Shown here: positions 45,164 through 57,498 of the stretch, piece by piece | Layout: each line of letters begins with the position of its first letter | Numbering within the stretch: the stretch's first letter is position 1 | Origin: Gonium pectorale | Taxonomy: Eukaryota > Chlorophyta > Chlorophyceae > Chlamydomonadales > Volvocaceae | Direction: 5' to 3' | Assembly (NCBI GenBank): GCA_001584585.1 | Contig: LSYV01000004.1 | Span: 367,876-431,875, forward strand | DNA length: 64,000 nucleotides | Program-made: the position numbers and the translations under genes | Notes under the pieces: generated by a model | Told to the model about the DNA's origin: nothing | The model's database searches: none | What the model saw: only the letters and a program-made list of their open reading frames with translations

Positions 45164-48100
45164 ATGGCGGCTGCAAATAGCCCAAGTAGCTCCGACCCAA
45201 CGAGTCCGTGGGGCCTGGCTGGCGAAAAGGAGAACATCAAGGCAGGGCCGGACGGGGGGCTAGGAGGCTCCAAGAGTCTTGTGGATAAATTTCACGTCCA
45301 TTATGTGCACAGGTTATCCCGAAGATCAGGCCTTCCACAACGCCAGGTGTGTGGCATTGCGCCTCGCCACACCGCAGCCGTCACGACGATTGCCGCGATG
45401 TTAGCTTTGCGCTCTGGAAAGCTTGATTGAGCCACGCGCTCTGGGTTGTTTTCGCCTTCTGACTCAAGCGCATTCCATCCCCAACACAAACAGACCAAGA
45501 TGACTATGTGCAGCGCCTTGGGCACAAGGGCATCACACTCATGGCCAAAGGCGCGGAGGGCAAATGCTGGAACTTTGATTACGTCGGCAGCCCGCAGACG
45601 CGGCAGTCCTCCTTCTTCCGGGGTAAGGAAGCTTGCATGCGCGTGTGGACGGTGCCGGGCCTTGCCGTGAGCACCAAATGACTGGCACACGATAGGCACA
45701 TGTCCAACACCTTTCACCAAGAGCGTGCAAAGTCAGCACAGTTGCGGGGCGGCAGTGCTTGCCTGCATCGTATTAGGGAGGGGGTAGCAAGGGAACAGCA
45801 CCGCAGCTCCACTCCACACCGCTCACAAGTGCATTATGCAATGTTCGCTGTCACTGCAGTCGCTGGGCGGCCGATGGCGGAGCATTTCCTGTCCTTCTAC
45901 AACGCCGCCGTCATCGCATACGGCCAGGTGAAGCGGCTGAGGCGGCCTGTACGGGGTGCTCCTTCATTCCTGCATGAGACGTTCCTTAGGGCCCGGGTAC
46001 TTTGTAATGAGCATGGGTACCTGGCCGGGCTGGAGCGCGCATTTCCACTGCAACGAAGCCACAACCAAGAAACTTTCCATGGCATTCCTGTCAGAGTTGG
46101 CGACCAGCTACAACTGGTTATTGAGCCACGTGCCGCCAACTTCCGCCCGCTCGCAGACCGGAAGCGGCAAGACGCACACGATGCTCGGTACCCTGCCAGC
46201 ACCTGACTGCCAGGAGATGCCCAAGGAGGTGAGGGGCGCTACTCACGGCGCAAAGTTTATCGTGAATTAAGTGATGAGCTGATGACGCTAGTGCTGCAGG
46301 ACTCGCTCTGAAGGTCTTGCTCAACTATCCTGGTAACCTGCAGGCGGGCATCATACCACGGATTTTGCACCACATTTTTGCAAAGCTGGCGGAGCAGAAC
46401 ATCACCATTCCAGCGGAGCCGCCAACGCACACGAAATCACCACAGGCGGGGACGACGCCGACGCCAATGTCGCCTTCCCCGCTTAGCAAGGCAGAAGCAG
46501 CAAACTTCACAACGCCCCAGACCGAGACTGCCAAGCGGCGCTGGCGCAGTGGCATTCCCACCCCAGCGGGCGTTGTGCGCCCAGCCGACGTATCCCCATC
46601 GGCGCCCCAGTTCACAACTCCCAAGGCTCACGCGCCCGTGAGCCTGGAGCCGGTGACTTCTCAGGCCTGCAAAGCAGACCCGGGCAATGGTCTGACGTAC
46701 GTGCTGAAAGCCAGCATGCTCCAGATATACCAGGAAACCGTGTACGACCTGCTGCACAACCGGTGCGTAATGGGGCCATGCGACGTGAGAGCGTGGCAAC
46801 TGTAAACATAACGTTGTGCTTGCAGGCCTATACGGTGCACACACCGCGACAACGGGCTGCACAGCGCAATTCTTGTCGACCCGTCGCTCGTGACTGTCAC
46901 CTCGGGTGAGCAGTTTGGGCCCGACAGCAGGCAGAGGAAACGCACCTTGCGGGTGGATAACACGAATATAGGTCGCCTGCATACATGGCTTTCTTTCCAA
47001 GCATCCAGCCAACAATGCAGACATTTGTTTCGGCATTGACTACCACACCGGCCCCCTCATGCCACAGCTGCTGATGCACTCAAGCTTCTGCAGCTGGGCG
47101 CCTCAAACCGCGCCGTGGCGGAAACTGGGGCGAACCCGGTCTCCAGCCGCTCCCATTGCATCTTTACTCTGCACATGGAGGCGCGGGACACGCTGGAGAC
47201 GGGAGTCGTCAGGATCAGGCGGTCGCGGCTGCAGCTGGTGGACTTGGCAGGTAGGTGACCGGAGGGGAACCTGCAGCGCTGTGAAAAAAGATAGTCTCAT
47301 GGACTCGTTGTGGGATACTGCAGGCAGCGAGCGAAGTTCCAAGGGCATCGACACTGACAGGTAATGCGCGCCTTGGTAACCTAAGTGATAGTGGTATAAA
47401 AGGCAGAAATGTCAGGAGCAGGGACGGCGACGGTATATGCCAGCCCCAACAGGTTCAACGACCCGACCGGACAGGGAGGCTTGTTACAAGGCAGGATGGC
47501 GGGAATGTCGGCCAGGATGCGGTTACACCAATAGCATGGGGACGTTATCGCAACGTACCGCTCACCCTCCATCCCCTTACAAGCCTCCCGCTCCGTCCTT
47601 GCAGCGCCAGGCAAAAGGAGGCGAATGCCATAAACAAGTCATTGAGCGCGTTGTCGTTGGTTATTGACCGCCTACTGGATAGCAGCGGGACCCAGGGGCC
47701 CGTGCCATACCGAGACTCCAAGCTGACCTTCATGCTCCAGGTAATTGGCCCTGTAAAGGCAGCAACTGCTCCCATCATGTGTCGACGAGAGTCGTCCAAG
47801 AGCTCACGCTTGTGCCATTGTGTGCAGGACTGCCTTGGCGGCAACGCCAAGACGCTCATAATCGCAAACATCAACCCATCCCCTTCATTCACGCCAGAGA
47901 CACACATTACGCTGCGGTTCGCCTTCCGGGCGATGCGGGTCTCCAACCAGGTGCGCGCTGCGTTTCATCTTCTTGCGCTTCCTAAAGCGGACCGAGCGAG
48001 CCCGAGCTGCTGTGAACGGTGGTTTTACAGGTGGTTGTCAACGAACAGCACCTGCGAGAGCTGCGGCGAATCCACCGGGATAACACGGCTTTCAAGGCTA

Positions 48101-51100
48101 AGCAGCGCATTAAGGCAAGTCACGACCTGGGGACGGAAGTTCCTGATCCGAGTTTTGGCCTTTTTCCCTTGCATCCGTTTTCAAGGCCATATCCGATTGC
48201 AGTAATTGATCAATTCTATGACTGCCTTGCAGATGACGCCCGAGCCTTCGGACCAGCGCCAGGCAGGCCAGGACGACGTGAATGCCGACGAGGTGCGCCG
48301 CTTGACAGAGCGCAACCGGGTGCTCGCCAAGAAGCTGTCGGATCTCGAGGCCGAGCACTCCAAGCTCCGCGTGTGAGTGAAGGAGGGGCCCCTCGTCACA
48401 TATGCTATAAAGCCCCATCCTAGGTATTTAATTCATTGTTGTCACTCTTTTGGTTCCAGGGAGCACGTGACGCTCAAGGCACAGTGCGAGGCGCAACGCA
48501 GCGATATGTCCGTGATGGAGGGGGCCGTCGAGCAGGTGAGAAACGGTTCGTGGCAGGAAGTGCTGCAACCTTGTCTCATGCCCGGGTACGCTGATCACCT
48601 TCTGCCATGCGCAATCACAGTGTGAGAGTGAGCTCCATCAGCTGCGGTCCCGGCCGTCATACGAGCGCCACATGGTGGGATATCGCGAAGGGTTTTCATG
48701 TTGCACCACTGTGCAGTCTTGAGACGGTACCGGCCCTGATGCGTCAATGTCTTGCAGGCTCTGGAGGAGCAACTCAGGGCACTGTCAAGCGAGCGCGATA
48801 GCGCTCGACAGCAGTATGCTGGGCTAGCACAGCGGCATGCGGAGCTGGAGACTTGCAACAGTCAGTTGCGCCAACAGCTGGAGTCGCTACAAGAGCAGAG
48901 CCAAAAGCTGCTGCGCCAATCCGTGGCTCTCCCTGCAGACTGCACGGTGGTCCAGGTCCACAGCAGCATGTCCGTGAGGCATTCTATGGAGGCCCTGTTT
49001 TCGGGGGTCAAGGAGGCGTCCGATGTTATGGTGGCTAGTTACGAGCGCACGTTGCAGCACCTGGCGGCTTCGGCGGGTCGCGTCTCGCCAGATCCTGACA
49101 CGGATGTGGCCCGTCAAGCCAGCTCTACTCGCTCTGCGGCGTGCCAGGATGTGGAAACTCAGACGGTGCTGGACGACGACCTCGAGCTCGTGTTCCGAAA
49201 GCCATCTGTGCCAGTCTTCAACTCGCCGGATGGGCACGTGCGATTCGCCAGCCCTTCAGCGCTTCGGATTTCAAACCTCCTGACGGCTCCGCACAGCACT
49301 CCACGGGATAGAGACGTCTTCTGCGCAGGCGGCGATGTTGACACGACGGCGTCACAGCCCTATGAGCGCAGCCCCGCAGCCATTCGCCCGGCCGCCCTTC
49401 ACTTGCCCGCCGAGGACGAGCAGTTGTCACAGCGCAGCCGTAAGTTAGAGCCAGAGGATTCAACAGCCGAGCAAGGTGCCGAAGGACAGGCAGCCGCTGC
49501 GACGCCCTATTCTCGCGCGCGTGGCACGCATGTGCGGGTCAACCCATTGTACGACACCGCTCAGGCGGAAAAGGGCACCAACAGCGAGACCGATGACATC
49601 GAGGTTGCCGGTCCCAGTCGGCCCACGCAATCAAGCACAACCGACATGCCAGCCGGCTCGGACTCGCTTATGTTCCAGCTGCCGCTTCCGCCCACGCACC
49701 AGCATGCATCGCAGCTCGGTGCCCAAGCTGAGAACGAAGGCGGACTCAGGGACGGACGGACGGACTCGGACGCGGCCTCGCGCTTCGCCTACGACAGCCC
49801 GACGGCTGCCGACAGGCGGCGCTCACTGCGGGAGATTCAGATGCTTGGCAGGCCCACCGCGGGCTTCACGTCCCTCCCAGCTTCCGCACGTGATATGGAA
49901 GTAACCCCATGCAGCAAGCCCGTGCCTGACGGCAGCTTAACGCCAAGGAGCTCTGCGCTGTCTCCACGCGTGCTGACTTCAGGCGGACGGGAACCAGCAG
50001 GCTATCCCAGTGCTGTTCGGGCGTCGCGATCTTCGCGCCGCGCCGCATCCCGGCAGGGCAACTCCATCGCCCGCTTTGATGAGAACAGTGTTCTGCCCGC
50101 TGTGCAAAGCCCGCACACCGGCCGGGGGAGTGTCATATCGGGTGGTCTGACGCCACGGAGCCCAGTTTCATCTGTTACTGGGCTTGCAGCTCCCTCTGGC
50201 GCAAGCCGCAGCATTGCAACAGGGTACGTTGTGCCAAGTGAAGGTTATCGTGATGGTATCATGCAACAAGAATTATGCATTGGCAACTTACGTGGTGGAT
50301 TGAACAGCATCGCTAAATTCCCTATATCCTTGTTGCCCTCACCGCTCGACCTCTGCAGGTCCTTTGCTCGCGGCCGGTTTGGGACGCCGGATCTGCTGGG
50401 GCCTGTGCCTTCGCAGCGGAGCTTAGGGACTGTTCCCAGTGGCTGGGAGCTTGAGGGAATGCAAAGCAACAGCAGCTCTCCCATTGGGGACCCGCGCCAG
50501 CTCTGCAAGGAGGTGAAGCAGCTCCGGCAGGAGGTTGCCATGTACCGCCTATTCGAGGAGAACGAGAACCAGCTGGAGGCAGAGCTCGCCATCAAGCTGG
50601 AGGTGGGTCGGTAGGAACGTACAAGGTCTGCGTGGATACATTGCTCGGAAGCCCACCACTTATAGCGGGTCATATCGTAATGCATTCTTGCACTGATCCA
50701 CCAAAGCCCTCCCGGGTAATGCATTCTTGCACTGATCCACCAAGCCCCTTCCGGGTAAAACCCGGTCATGCAGACTGAGGCACAGCTTCGGCAGAATCTC
50801 CAGGCAGCAATCACCAACGCGCAGCTGGCGGATATGCGGGTGCGTATACTAAACGGACTTCCTGACGTGGGCTGGTTTCGTCATAGGGGCGGCTGATTTG
50901 CACACTCTTCTGTTGCGCAGACGGAGGCGCTCTTGGAGCTGAATTCAGGTCTCATTGATGATCTGGCACAGCGTGATGAGCGGCTACGAAGCTTCGAGGA
51001 GCTGGTTTCCAGGTGCGTGGAGCCAAGTCCGAACTGAAGAACGTCAACCTTGTAGCTGCATTCTAGCTGTACGAGCCAGCATGCTTCTGCGACCATCAAA

Positions 51101-53577
51101 ACTGGGGCGGCGGCTGCCCTTTGCCTGCAGGATGTACTCCGAGCTGAAGGCCATTGCCCGGAGCTCAATGCCTGGCATGCCGGAACTCTACCCGCAGCAA
51201 CAAGTGTTCGCAATTGGCTCGTCCAAACGATGCCCAGTTAGGTCGACGAGCGTGACAGGAACGTCCCCAACATTTGATGACATGCGAGGGAGCGCAGCGT
51301 CTAAATCCACACCATCAGTACTGCAGCGCCCACACGCAACCAGCACCACCGCTACATCGCCAAACGGCTCGCCTACTGGTGCAACTGGCGCCACAATCCA
51401 CCGCCTCTCTGCATCATTGGTGACGCCTGTCATACGCTTGCCGCACAACCCTTCGGCGGCTTCGATGTCCACGGAGCTCATGCCCACTCCCCTCGGGCTT
51501 ATGATCGGAGGCTGTGGCGTGGTTGAGCTGGAGCGGCCAGGTTCAGCAATGGCAGCAGGCCTCATGGACTTGCTATCCAAGCTTCGGGAAAGGTGCGAAG
51601 GGTAATGCCGAGGGGTTTTGCGGTAGCACGGGGCCATGGTTTCGAGTTCGGTTGAACCTGGCTTGGCCAAACTTGATCTCTTTGTTCAATGCAGCCTGTC
51701 AGACAAGGAGCAGAAGGTCGCCCGCCTGGAGGCGGAGCTCTCCAAAGCCTGCATGCGTCTGCACGGCGTCGAGCAGGAGGTTTGCCGTAAGCAAAGCGAG
51801 GGACCGAAGGAGCACAACGCCGTTGCGGGCGAGCCGACGAGCCCCACCTGCCCGTCGGCGCCTTCCTTGGCCGCCGTCAAGTCTGCTTCCCAGCTGTGCG
51901 TCTCGCCCACACGGGCGGAGCTCGCTGTGCTTAGCTTTGGTGGCGCCGACAGCATGCAGCCGTTTGGCAGCCCAACGGTGGCGTGCGGTGGCAGCTTGAA
52001 TGATGGCCTTCTCGGTCTGCTCTCTCCCGTAAGGTGCGGAAGCGGCTTTGCAGCACACTGCTATGTAGCACACTTCATCTTGATTTCGTCCTGATCCTTG
52101 CCATGTTCGTGACCTTGTCCCTTCCTCAGGCCTGACGCCGATACCCTCTCCTCGGGCTTTGCGATTGCTCACGAGGGCCCTGATGAGGCGGCGGCTGCAG
52201 CGGCACGGCTATGGGAGATGGAGCTCAACCAGCAGCTTGTGCAGAGCAAGGGGCAGGTGGAAGAGCTCGCGTCGCAGGTAGAGCAGCTGCAGGCCGCACT
52301 TGAGGCGGTCAAACAAGACCGGGACCAGCAAGTCATGGAGCTACAGGGCTACAGCACGCGGCTGCAGGCAAGCCTTCAGGCGCAGCTGCGGTGCCACGAC
52401 CAGCAGATTGCTGACTTGCAGCACCAGGCGGCCGCGGCCACCATGAACTGCGAGCGCTACGCACAGGAGCTGCAGGAAGCGGAGCTTCGCGAGCAAAAGC
52501 TTATGGGCGACAAAATGTACGGATGGCATCAGCAGCAACCGGAACTGTTAGTATCATGTGCCGCAAAACATGCCTGTTTTCGGTTGCGCTATTTGCTTGG
52601 GCGCACTAATGCGAGTTGAACACGCTTGTGATGCACGTGTTCTCACCGCACCACTCCTCTCTCTCTACGCCTGCCGCAGTGAGCTGGAGCTGGCCCTGCA
52701 GCAGCGTGGACGGAAGGTAGAGCAGCTGACCCAGGAGCTAAATGCGAAGGACGAAGAGGTTAAGCGCACTCGGGCACACGCCGTGGCTAGGGAGGTCGAG
52801 GCGGCAACGGCAATTCAAAACGCATCAGGGCTGCAGGAGCAGCTGGATGAGCTTCGCCGCGACTTGGGCCGGCCCTTCATCTCACCATGGCGGGCCCAGC
52901 AGGCCCAGCTGCAGCTGTGTCCGTTCCCTCCAGGGTCCAGATCCACTTCGGGTGGCAGCGGCGCACAGGATCCGGTCTGGTCCACACGCTTCGCTCAGAC
53001 GCGTCAGGGCATCCGCAGCGACGGCGGCAGCGCCCTAATGTTGACTGCAGGACGCCGAGTGCCTAACTGGAGCCATGGCGGCAGCGGGGCGGTGGTGGGG
53101 CAAGGGCCCCCATCCGCATCGATGGCGAGGCAAGGAGCAGGATTTGACTACCTGCGCAGAGGGTAAGCCATGCGGCTTGGTGTGGAAGAGTTTGCGCGAC
53201 AAGCCCTTCCTATGCTCTTGCATTCTTCTCACCTGACCCATCGCGACCCATGCGTCTAATGCAGGTCATCCCCCGGCGTCAGCCCCGGCGCGGGGAGCAC
53301 GGGCAACAAGGGCACATGGGTACAGCGTTTCCTCAACCGCAAGGGCGTCACCATCCAGAGCAGGTGCGGTAGCGTCTTCATAGCAGTTGTACTGAAAACT
53401 GGCACGCTCAGCTCTCTGGGTCTGGTATTGCCACCTGCTCCCGCAAAATATGGCCCCTTGCTCCATTGCTTCTGCAGCCCTGCTGGTGCGGTCATCTTGA
53501 CGCCCAAGCGTGCACGGGGAATGAAGGGCATCCTGCTCCGCAACTGGCGGCCCAAGAACCAGCGTAAGGTTAGGTAG
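45164..53577 (+). CDS. N-terminal-motor kinesin, kinesin-12 (KIF15)-like
   Basis: Microtubule motor, about 1798 aa from 24 exons: 45164-45241, 45313-45346, 45494-45622, 45860-45927, 46157-46228, 46344-46762, 46826-46905, 47068-47250, 47334-47370, 47605-47740, 47828-47950, 48031-48114, 48233-48372, 48460-48535, 48758-50223, 50359-50602, 50774-50839, 50921-51012, 51131-51592, 51695-52033, 52130-52516, 52680-53162, 53265-53363 and 53478-53577. Motor (about 27-453): P-loop YGQTGSGKT (101-109), switch I NPVSSRSH, switch II DLAGSE, and YRDSKLTFMLQDCLGGNAKT. About 98 Ser/Thr/Pro-rich residues (146-243) interrupt the motor before YVLKASMLQIYQETVYDLL. The first strand reads IKVIPKIRPS, a divergent RxRP. 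Coiled-coil (LEEQLRALSSERDSARQQ, later ELASQVEQLQAALEAVKQ) alternates with disordered stretches; the tail is basic. Introns 1 and 12 start with GC. The subfamily call (VVVNE after the motor) is tentative. Confidence 0.88.
50677..50760 (+). repeat. 42-bp tandem duplication in kinesin intron 16
   Basis: TAATGCATTCTTGCACTGAT followed by CCACCAA and CCGGG occurs twice back to back, differing at a couple of bases, inside the intron between 50603 and 50773. Confidence 0.88.
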
Positions 53578-56223
53578 CCAGGGTACGGACTTGCGCGCGT
53601 ACTCCTTGTCCTTCTGGCTGAAGTTCTCTAGGGTAGTGCATAACTACCGCACAGTGCTTTGCCGACGGCGTAGACTTGGTGTGCATCAACATAAGTTCGG
53701 ATGGTTGGGTGGTGGAGGGAATATGGCTGACTGTGAGAGTCGTGCGGGCAACTGACTCGAGTGCGATGGCCTAGATCACCATCTGAACTCAAGCAAGGAG
53801 TGCAGGTTTCCATCGCGGTGTAGGGGCGCACATGCTACTGCAACATTGATAATGGACAGGGTCGGACGAAATTCCTGCCGACGATGTTGGCTAAGGATCA
53901 ATCCTTTGGGCAAAGGCCGTAAGCCTGCCACTCGCCAATGCTGGCGGCCAGGTCTAACGGTTTAATTGTGGGGCTGTGTGTGCAGCGAAACGCAGACACA
54001 GGGAAATTATGAATATACATATGTAGATGGAAATAGAAGTCATGAATGAATGGTGTTTAGGCAAGGAGCATCCCTGCCGCTTCTATCCTGCTTCGCTTTA
54101 GCCGGTGTACGTGGGGAGGTGTACCTGTACGCTGGGAAACGGCATTCTCGGCAAAGCCCACCCACAAATTGTAATGTGTGCGGATGTCCGATCCCGGAAC
54201 GGAATGCCCGCATCCGCGCTGCTCCAACATGTTCGCCAAAGAAAGGTCACTCTTGTCATTGCGCGGTTAGCAATAGAAATGCTTCAGAGAAACAGCCGGG
54301 CGGCCAAAACAATGCTTGTTGCGTACGGCAATGACGCTGCTCGGAACCGGTCCGCTATACATCCCCCAGTTCACGCTACTTCCACGTGCGTTGCGGAGCC
54401 ACTGAAGACTGCTATCAGCAGTTGCACTGGCCAATTCAGCTCCGGCATGGTGCAGCTCCATCGAATTGGGTTGCAGTCGCCTCGGGCTCCAACATTTGTG
54501 ACCCGTGGGTCAGAAGATTGAATGCAAAACGAGCCAACGCTAAAAAAGAGAAGTCTGCACAGAAAGAGGGAGCCCGCCTCTACGGCCATACACACCCCAA
54601 GGCGTGTCGTTTCCAGTAGGGCTGGCGGGTAGTGTTATTATCGTCACTATCACCGGTCCGACGGCGCTCAGCGGTTACTAGACACATGTTGGTTTTGTGG
54701 AGGTGTTGCGATTGCTTTGACGGTGGGCTTGCTTCTTTTCGGTTGCCTAAACACCGCACAGCGAAACCGCTTGTAGAAGGGATGGCTGATCCCAACCGGT
54801 CCGCGCAGTTGGGCAACCGGTATGCCAGTCGGTCGCACCCGCGACACTAATGTTGCAGCCCACGCTGACCACGCACCCGCCAACCGCTCCACCGCCACGA
54901 GACGGAGGTAGGCTCAAGATTGTAAAATTCATGCGTTCTATAGGCAGCCTCGTTCTTGGCTTGCGGTATATGACGTACCTTTTGATGCATTACCTGCCCT
55001 TGGCATGGATGTCTGCGCCATGCGTGTAGCAGACCCTGAAGATGCCTGGTCACCATATAATGCGCAATGTGACAGCCTTGCTATCTTACCAACACGATTT
55101 AAGTCAGCCCGATTCGGTACTAATTGGGGACAGGGGAAATATTGAGAGTTTTGTAATTGAAGATAGTCCAGGGGCAGGGAAATGCGCGGGTCCCTATTAA
55201 AATGCCCGGCATATGTTCTGCGTAAGCATCAAGGTCCTTCAGGCGGATGGGATTTACCTGGGAATCACGCACTCAAGAAAGATAGCAAGGCTGCAATGTG
55301 ACGGTAGCAACGGGCCGTGCTCTGCGCCTCAGGTGAAATCCCCGGGCATAGGCTAACCCCTGCTACGCACACTGTCTAAACATCGCGCCCCTGTTTCCCA
55401 AGCAATTTTAATTACTCTAAATGTAGCACCCATTTACACATGTGGACCGTACCTTTGTTTGCGTGTGTTTTGGCGGCGTCAAGGGTGCGACCTGGCCGGT
55501 GGGACCTGGCCGGCATTGGCCGGCATGGGTCGTGGGCCCGTAGTGTGCCCCTACGGATAATTTTTATTACCGTACATGGGAAGGTTACAGGATGAGGGAC
55601 GAAAAAGAAGCAGTAGGAACGGAGGCACAGGAGCAGCGGCATGCGACATGCAGTTCGTGTTTTGCCGCGGCTTACAGGTGAGGCGTGTACTCGCTCCTTG
55701 TAGTGCTGACTTGTCGAGTCCTTCTCTCTGTCCCATTCCTACTGAATGCAGACAGCCGTCGCAGCATCCGGCTTTGGCGGGGCCCCTGCCGCTGAAGGCG
55801 TTGAGTGCATTGATACTGCTGCCGGCGGCGCCTGCTCCTTGTCCGCGGTACCCAGACTGCTTCAGGCCTATTTCTCCTTTCAATTGCCGTTTCTTCTTGC
55901 CATCGCGCCATGGCTACTTTCGCGCCTTCCGTAGCCGCGTCCGGCTTCCCTTATTGGCCATTTCGCCGCCGCAGCACTGCTGCCGCTGCCGGGATACGCC
56001 TCCACCACTTGCTTGCCGGCGGCTTGGCCATGAAACACATCGGTTATGCATGAGGGTCATCTGCTGTCAGTTGCGTCCACCTCCCGACTCAAGTGCCACG
56101 CCGCATGTCAACCGGGTTACGGAGAGCGGTACACAGTACGTCAGGGCGGCACTGCAAACGGAGCTCGGCTTCGTGACTGGATGATAGGATTTTAGTAACT
56201 GGAGTTAACTTCCAGGCGGAATC
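53578..56223. other. Intergenic, kinesin 3' end to DJ-1 gene
   Basis: 2.6 kb. TGTAA at 54170-54174 is the first plus-strand match after the kinesin stop (about 595 nt). One hairpin-repeat copy lies at 54540-54675. A possible short two-exon frame at 55647-55934 is too weak to call. The remainder shows nothing recognisable and includes the DJ-1 promoter. Confidence 0.5.
54540..54675 (-). repeat. Hairpin repeat family, copy E
   Basis: Minus strand: CTGAGCGCCGTCGGACCGGT, then CCCTACTGGAAACG, stem CACGCC-TTGG-GGTGTG (six pairs, one G-U), TATGGCCGTAGAGGCGGGCT, and a T6 run (plus-strand 54542-54547). This is the most complete copy, about 130 nt from 5' block to T-run. Confidence 0.85.
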
Positions 56224-57498
56224 ATGCTTCTGGCAGCGCATCGAACTGTGCCTCTTAGCAACCGAACCGGAACGTCGGCGCATGTTCCCTGCCTCCGACC
56301 AGCACGAACTGGCACTTCAACGTCGCGATTTGTAAGGCAAAACAGAGTGAGCGTCGCGGCGATGGCGTCATCGGAGGCTGTGGAGAAGAAGGTCCTGGTG
56401 CCCGTCGGCAACGGCACCGAGGAGATGGAAGCTGTTATCGTAATTGATGTGCTCCGTCGTGCGGGAGCGCGTGTGACAGTCGCTTCCGTTGAGTCGAGCC
56501 ATGAGGTCGTCTGCTCGCGAGGCGTCAAGCTTCTGGCGGATAAGCTGATCCATGAGTGCGAATCGACGTGCTATGACCTCATAGCTTGCCCGGTATGTAG
56601 GGGTTGCTTTAGGGGTGTTGCAGAATTGTACCGCTTTCGGGGCCGCCTGTTAGAGCCACGGCCCCGCTTTGCCAGATCATTGCACTGAAACTTTTGAGTT
56701 TATGTCGTGGAGGTCTTACATTATTCTTTGCCCTCCCCTTCACACACTTGCAGGGCGGCATGCCAGGTGCCGAGCGCCTGCGGGACACGCCTCTGCTGGA
56801 GGGCATGCTCGCGGCACAGAAGAGCTCGGGGAGGCTGTACGCAGCCATCTGCGCCACGCCGTACGTGTTCTTCGAGGCCAAGGGGCTTCTGGGAGGCAAG
56901 GCGGCGACGGCGCATCCGGCCTTTTCTGATGGGCTGAAGGACCAGAGGTGCGGCCCAAGGGAGGTCGCGTGTCGGTTGGGGCTCTTTCCTCTTGTAAACA
57001 GCTGCTTGATCCGCGTGCTCCCTGGCTTTACCTGACTGGGACGTGCTACGAGGGGACGCGCTCTGGTCTTGCACCCACCTCTTGCCGGGCGCGCGTGCCG
57101 TTGCCCTCGCAACCCTCAAGCCTGAACCACGCCGCCCGCCACCTCCGCCTCCGCGCTCCAGCGCGCCCTTGCACTCCTTGCTTTGTACCCAAAGCTACCG
57201 TAAAAGACTGGAACGCAACGCTCGTGCTGCACCTTCCTGTTGCGCGACACGCCGTGAGCACAGGCAGATGCGTCGGCCCATGCCGCTCGCGCTTCCCTCC
57301 CACCGCGCCCTGCGCTCACTTTCCCCTGCTGTGCGCAGCAAGGTGTTGGACCGCGTTGTGGTGGAGAAGAACCTCACCACCAGCCGGGGGCCCGGAACGG
57401 CGTTCGAGTTCGCGCTGTCGCTGGTGAAGCAGCTGTACGGCGAGGAGAAGATGAAGCAGGTGGCGGGCCCCATGGTAATGTACCCCTTCAACGTGTGA
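56224..57498 (+). CDS. DJ-1/PARK7-family protein with N-terminal presequence
   Basis: DJ-1 proteins act against oxidative stress and on reactive carbonyls through a conserved cysteine. Exons 56224-56592, 56754-56947 and 57339-57498 give 240 aa. Residues 1-46 are rich in Arg, Ser, Thr and Ala with no acidic residue ([20 protein letters not shown]), ending VSVAA before a second Met, which fits a chloroplast (or mitochondrial) presequence. The core runs from [16 protein letters not shown], with Glu69 matching human Glu18, to the nucleophile elbow YAAICATP, with Cys156 matching human Cys106. TAHPAFSDG (His126 equivalent) and [15 protein letters not shown] follow. This is one DJ-1 domain; land-plant DJ-1 proteins are usually tandem doubles. 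An organelle-free form starting at Met47 is possible. It is convergent with the next gene. Confidence 0.93.

Noticed and set aside
45286..45312. 17-nt GT...AG 'intron' restoring the kinesin frame
   Set aside because: Far too short for a spliceosomal intron; a 71-bp GC-AG intron gives the same frame and a better kinesin N-terminus.
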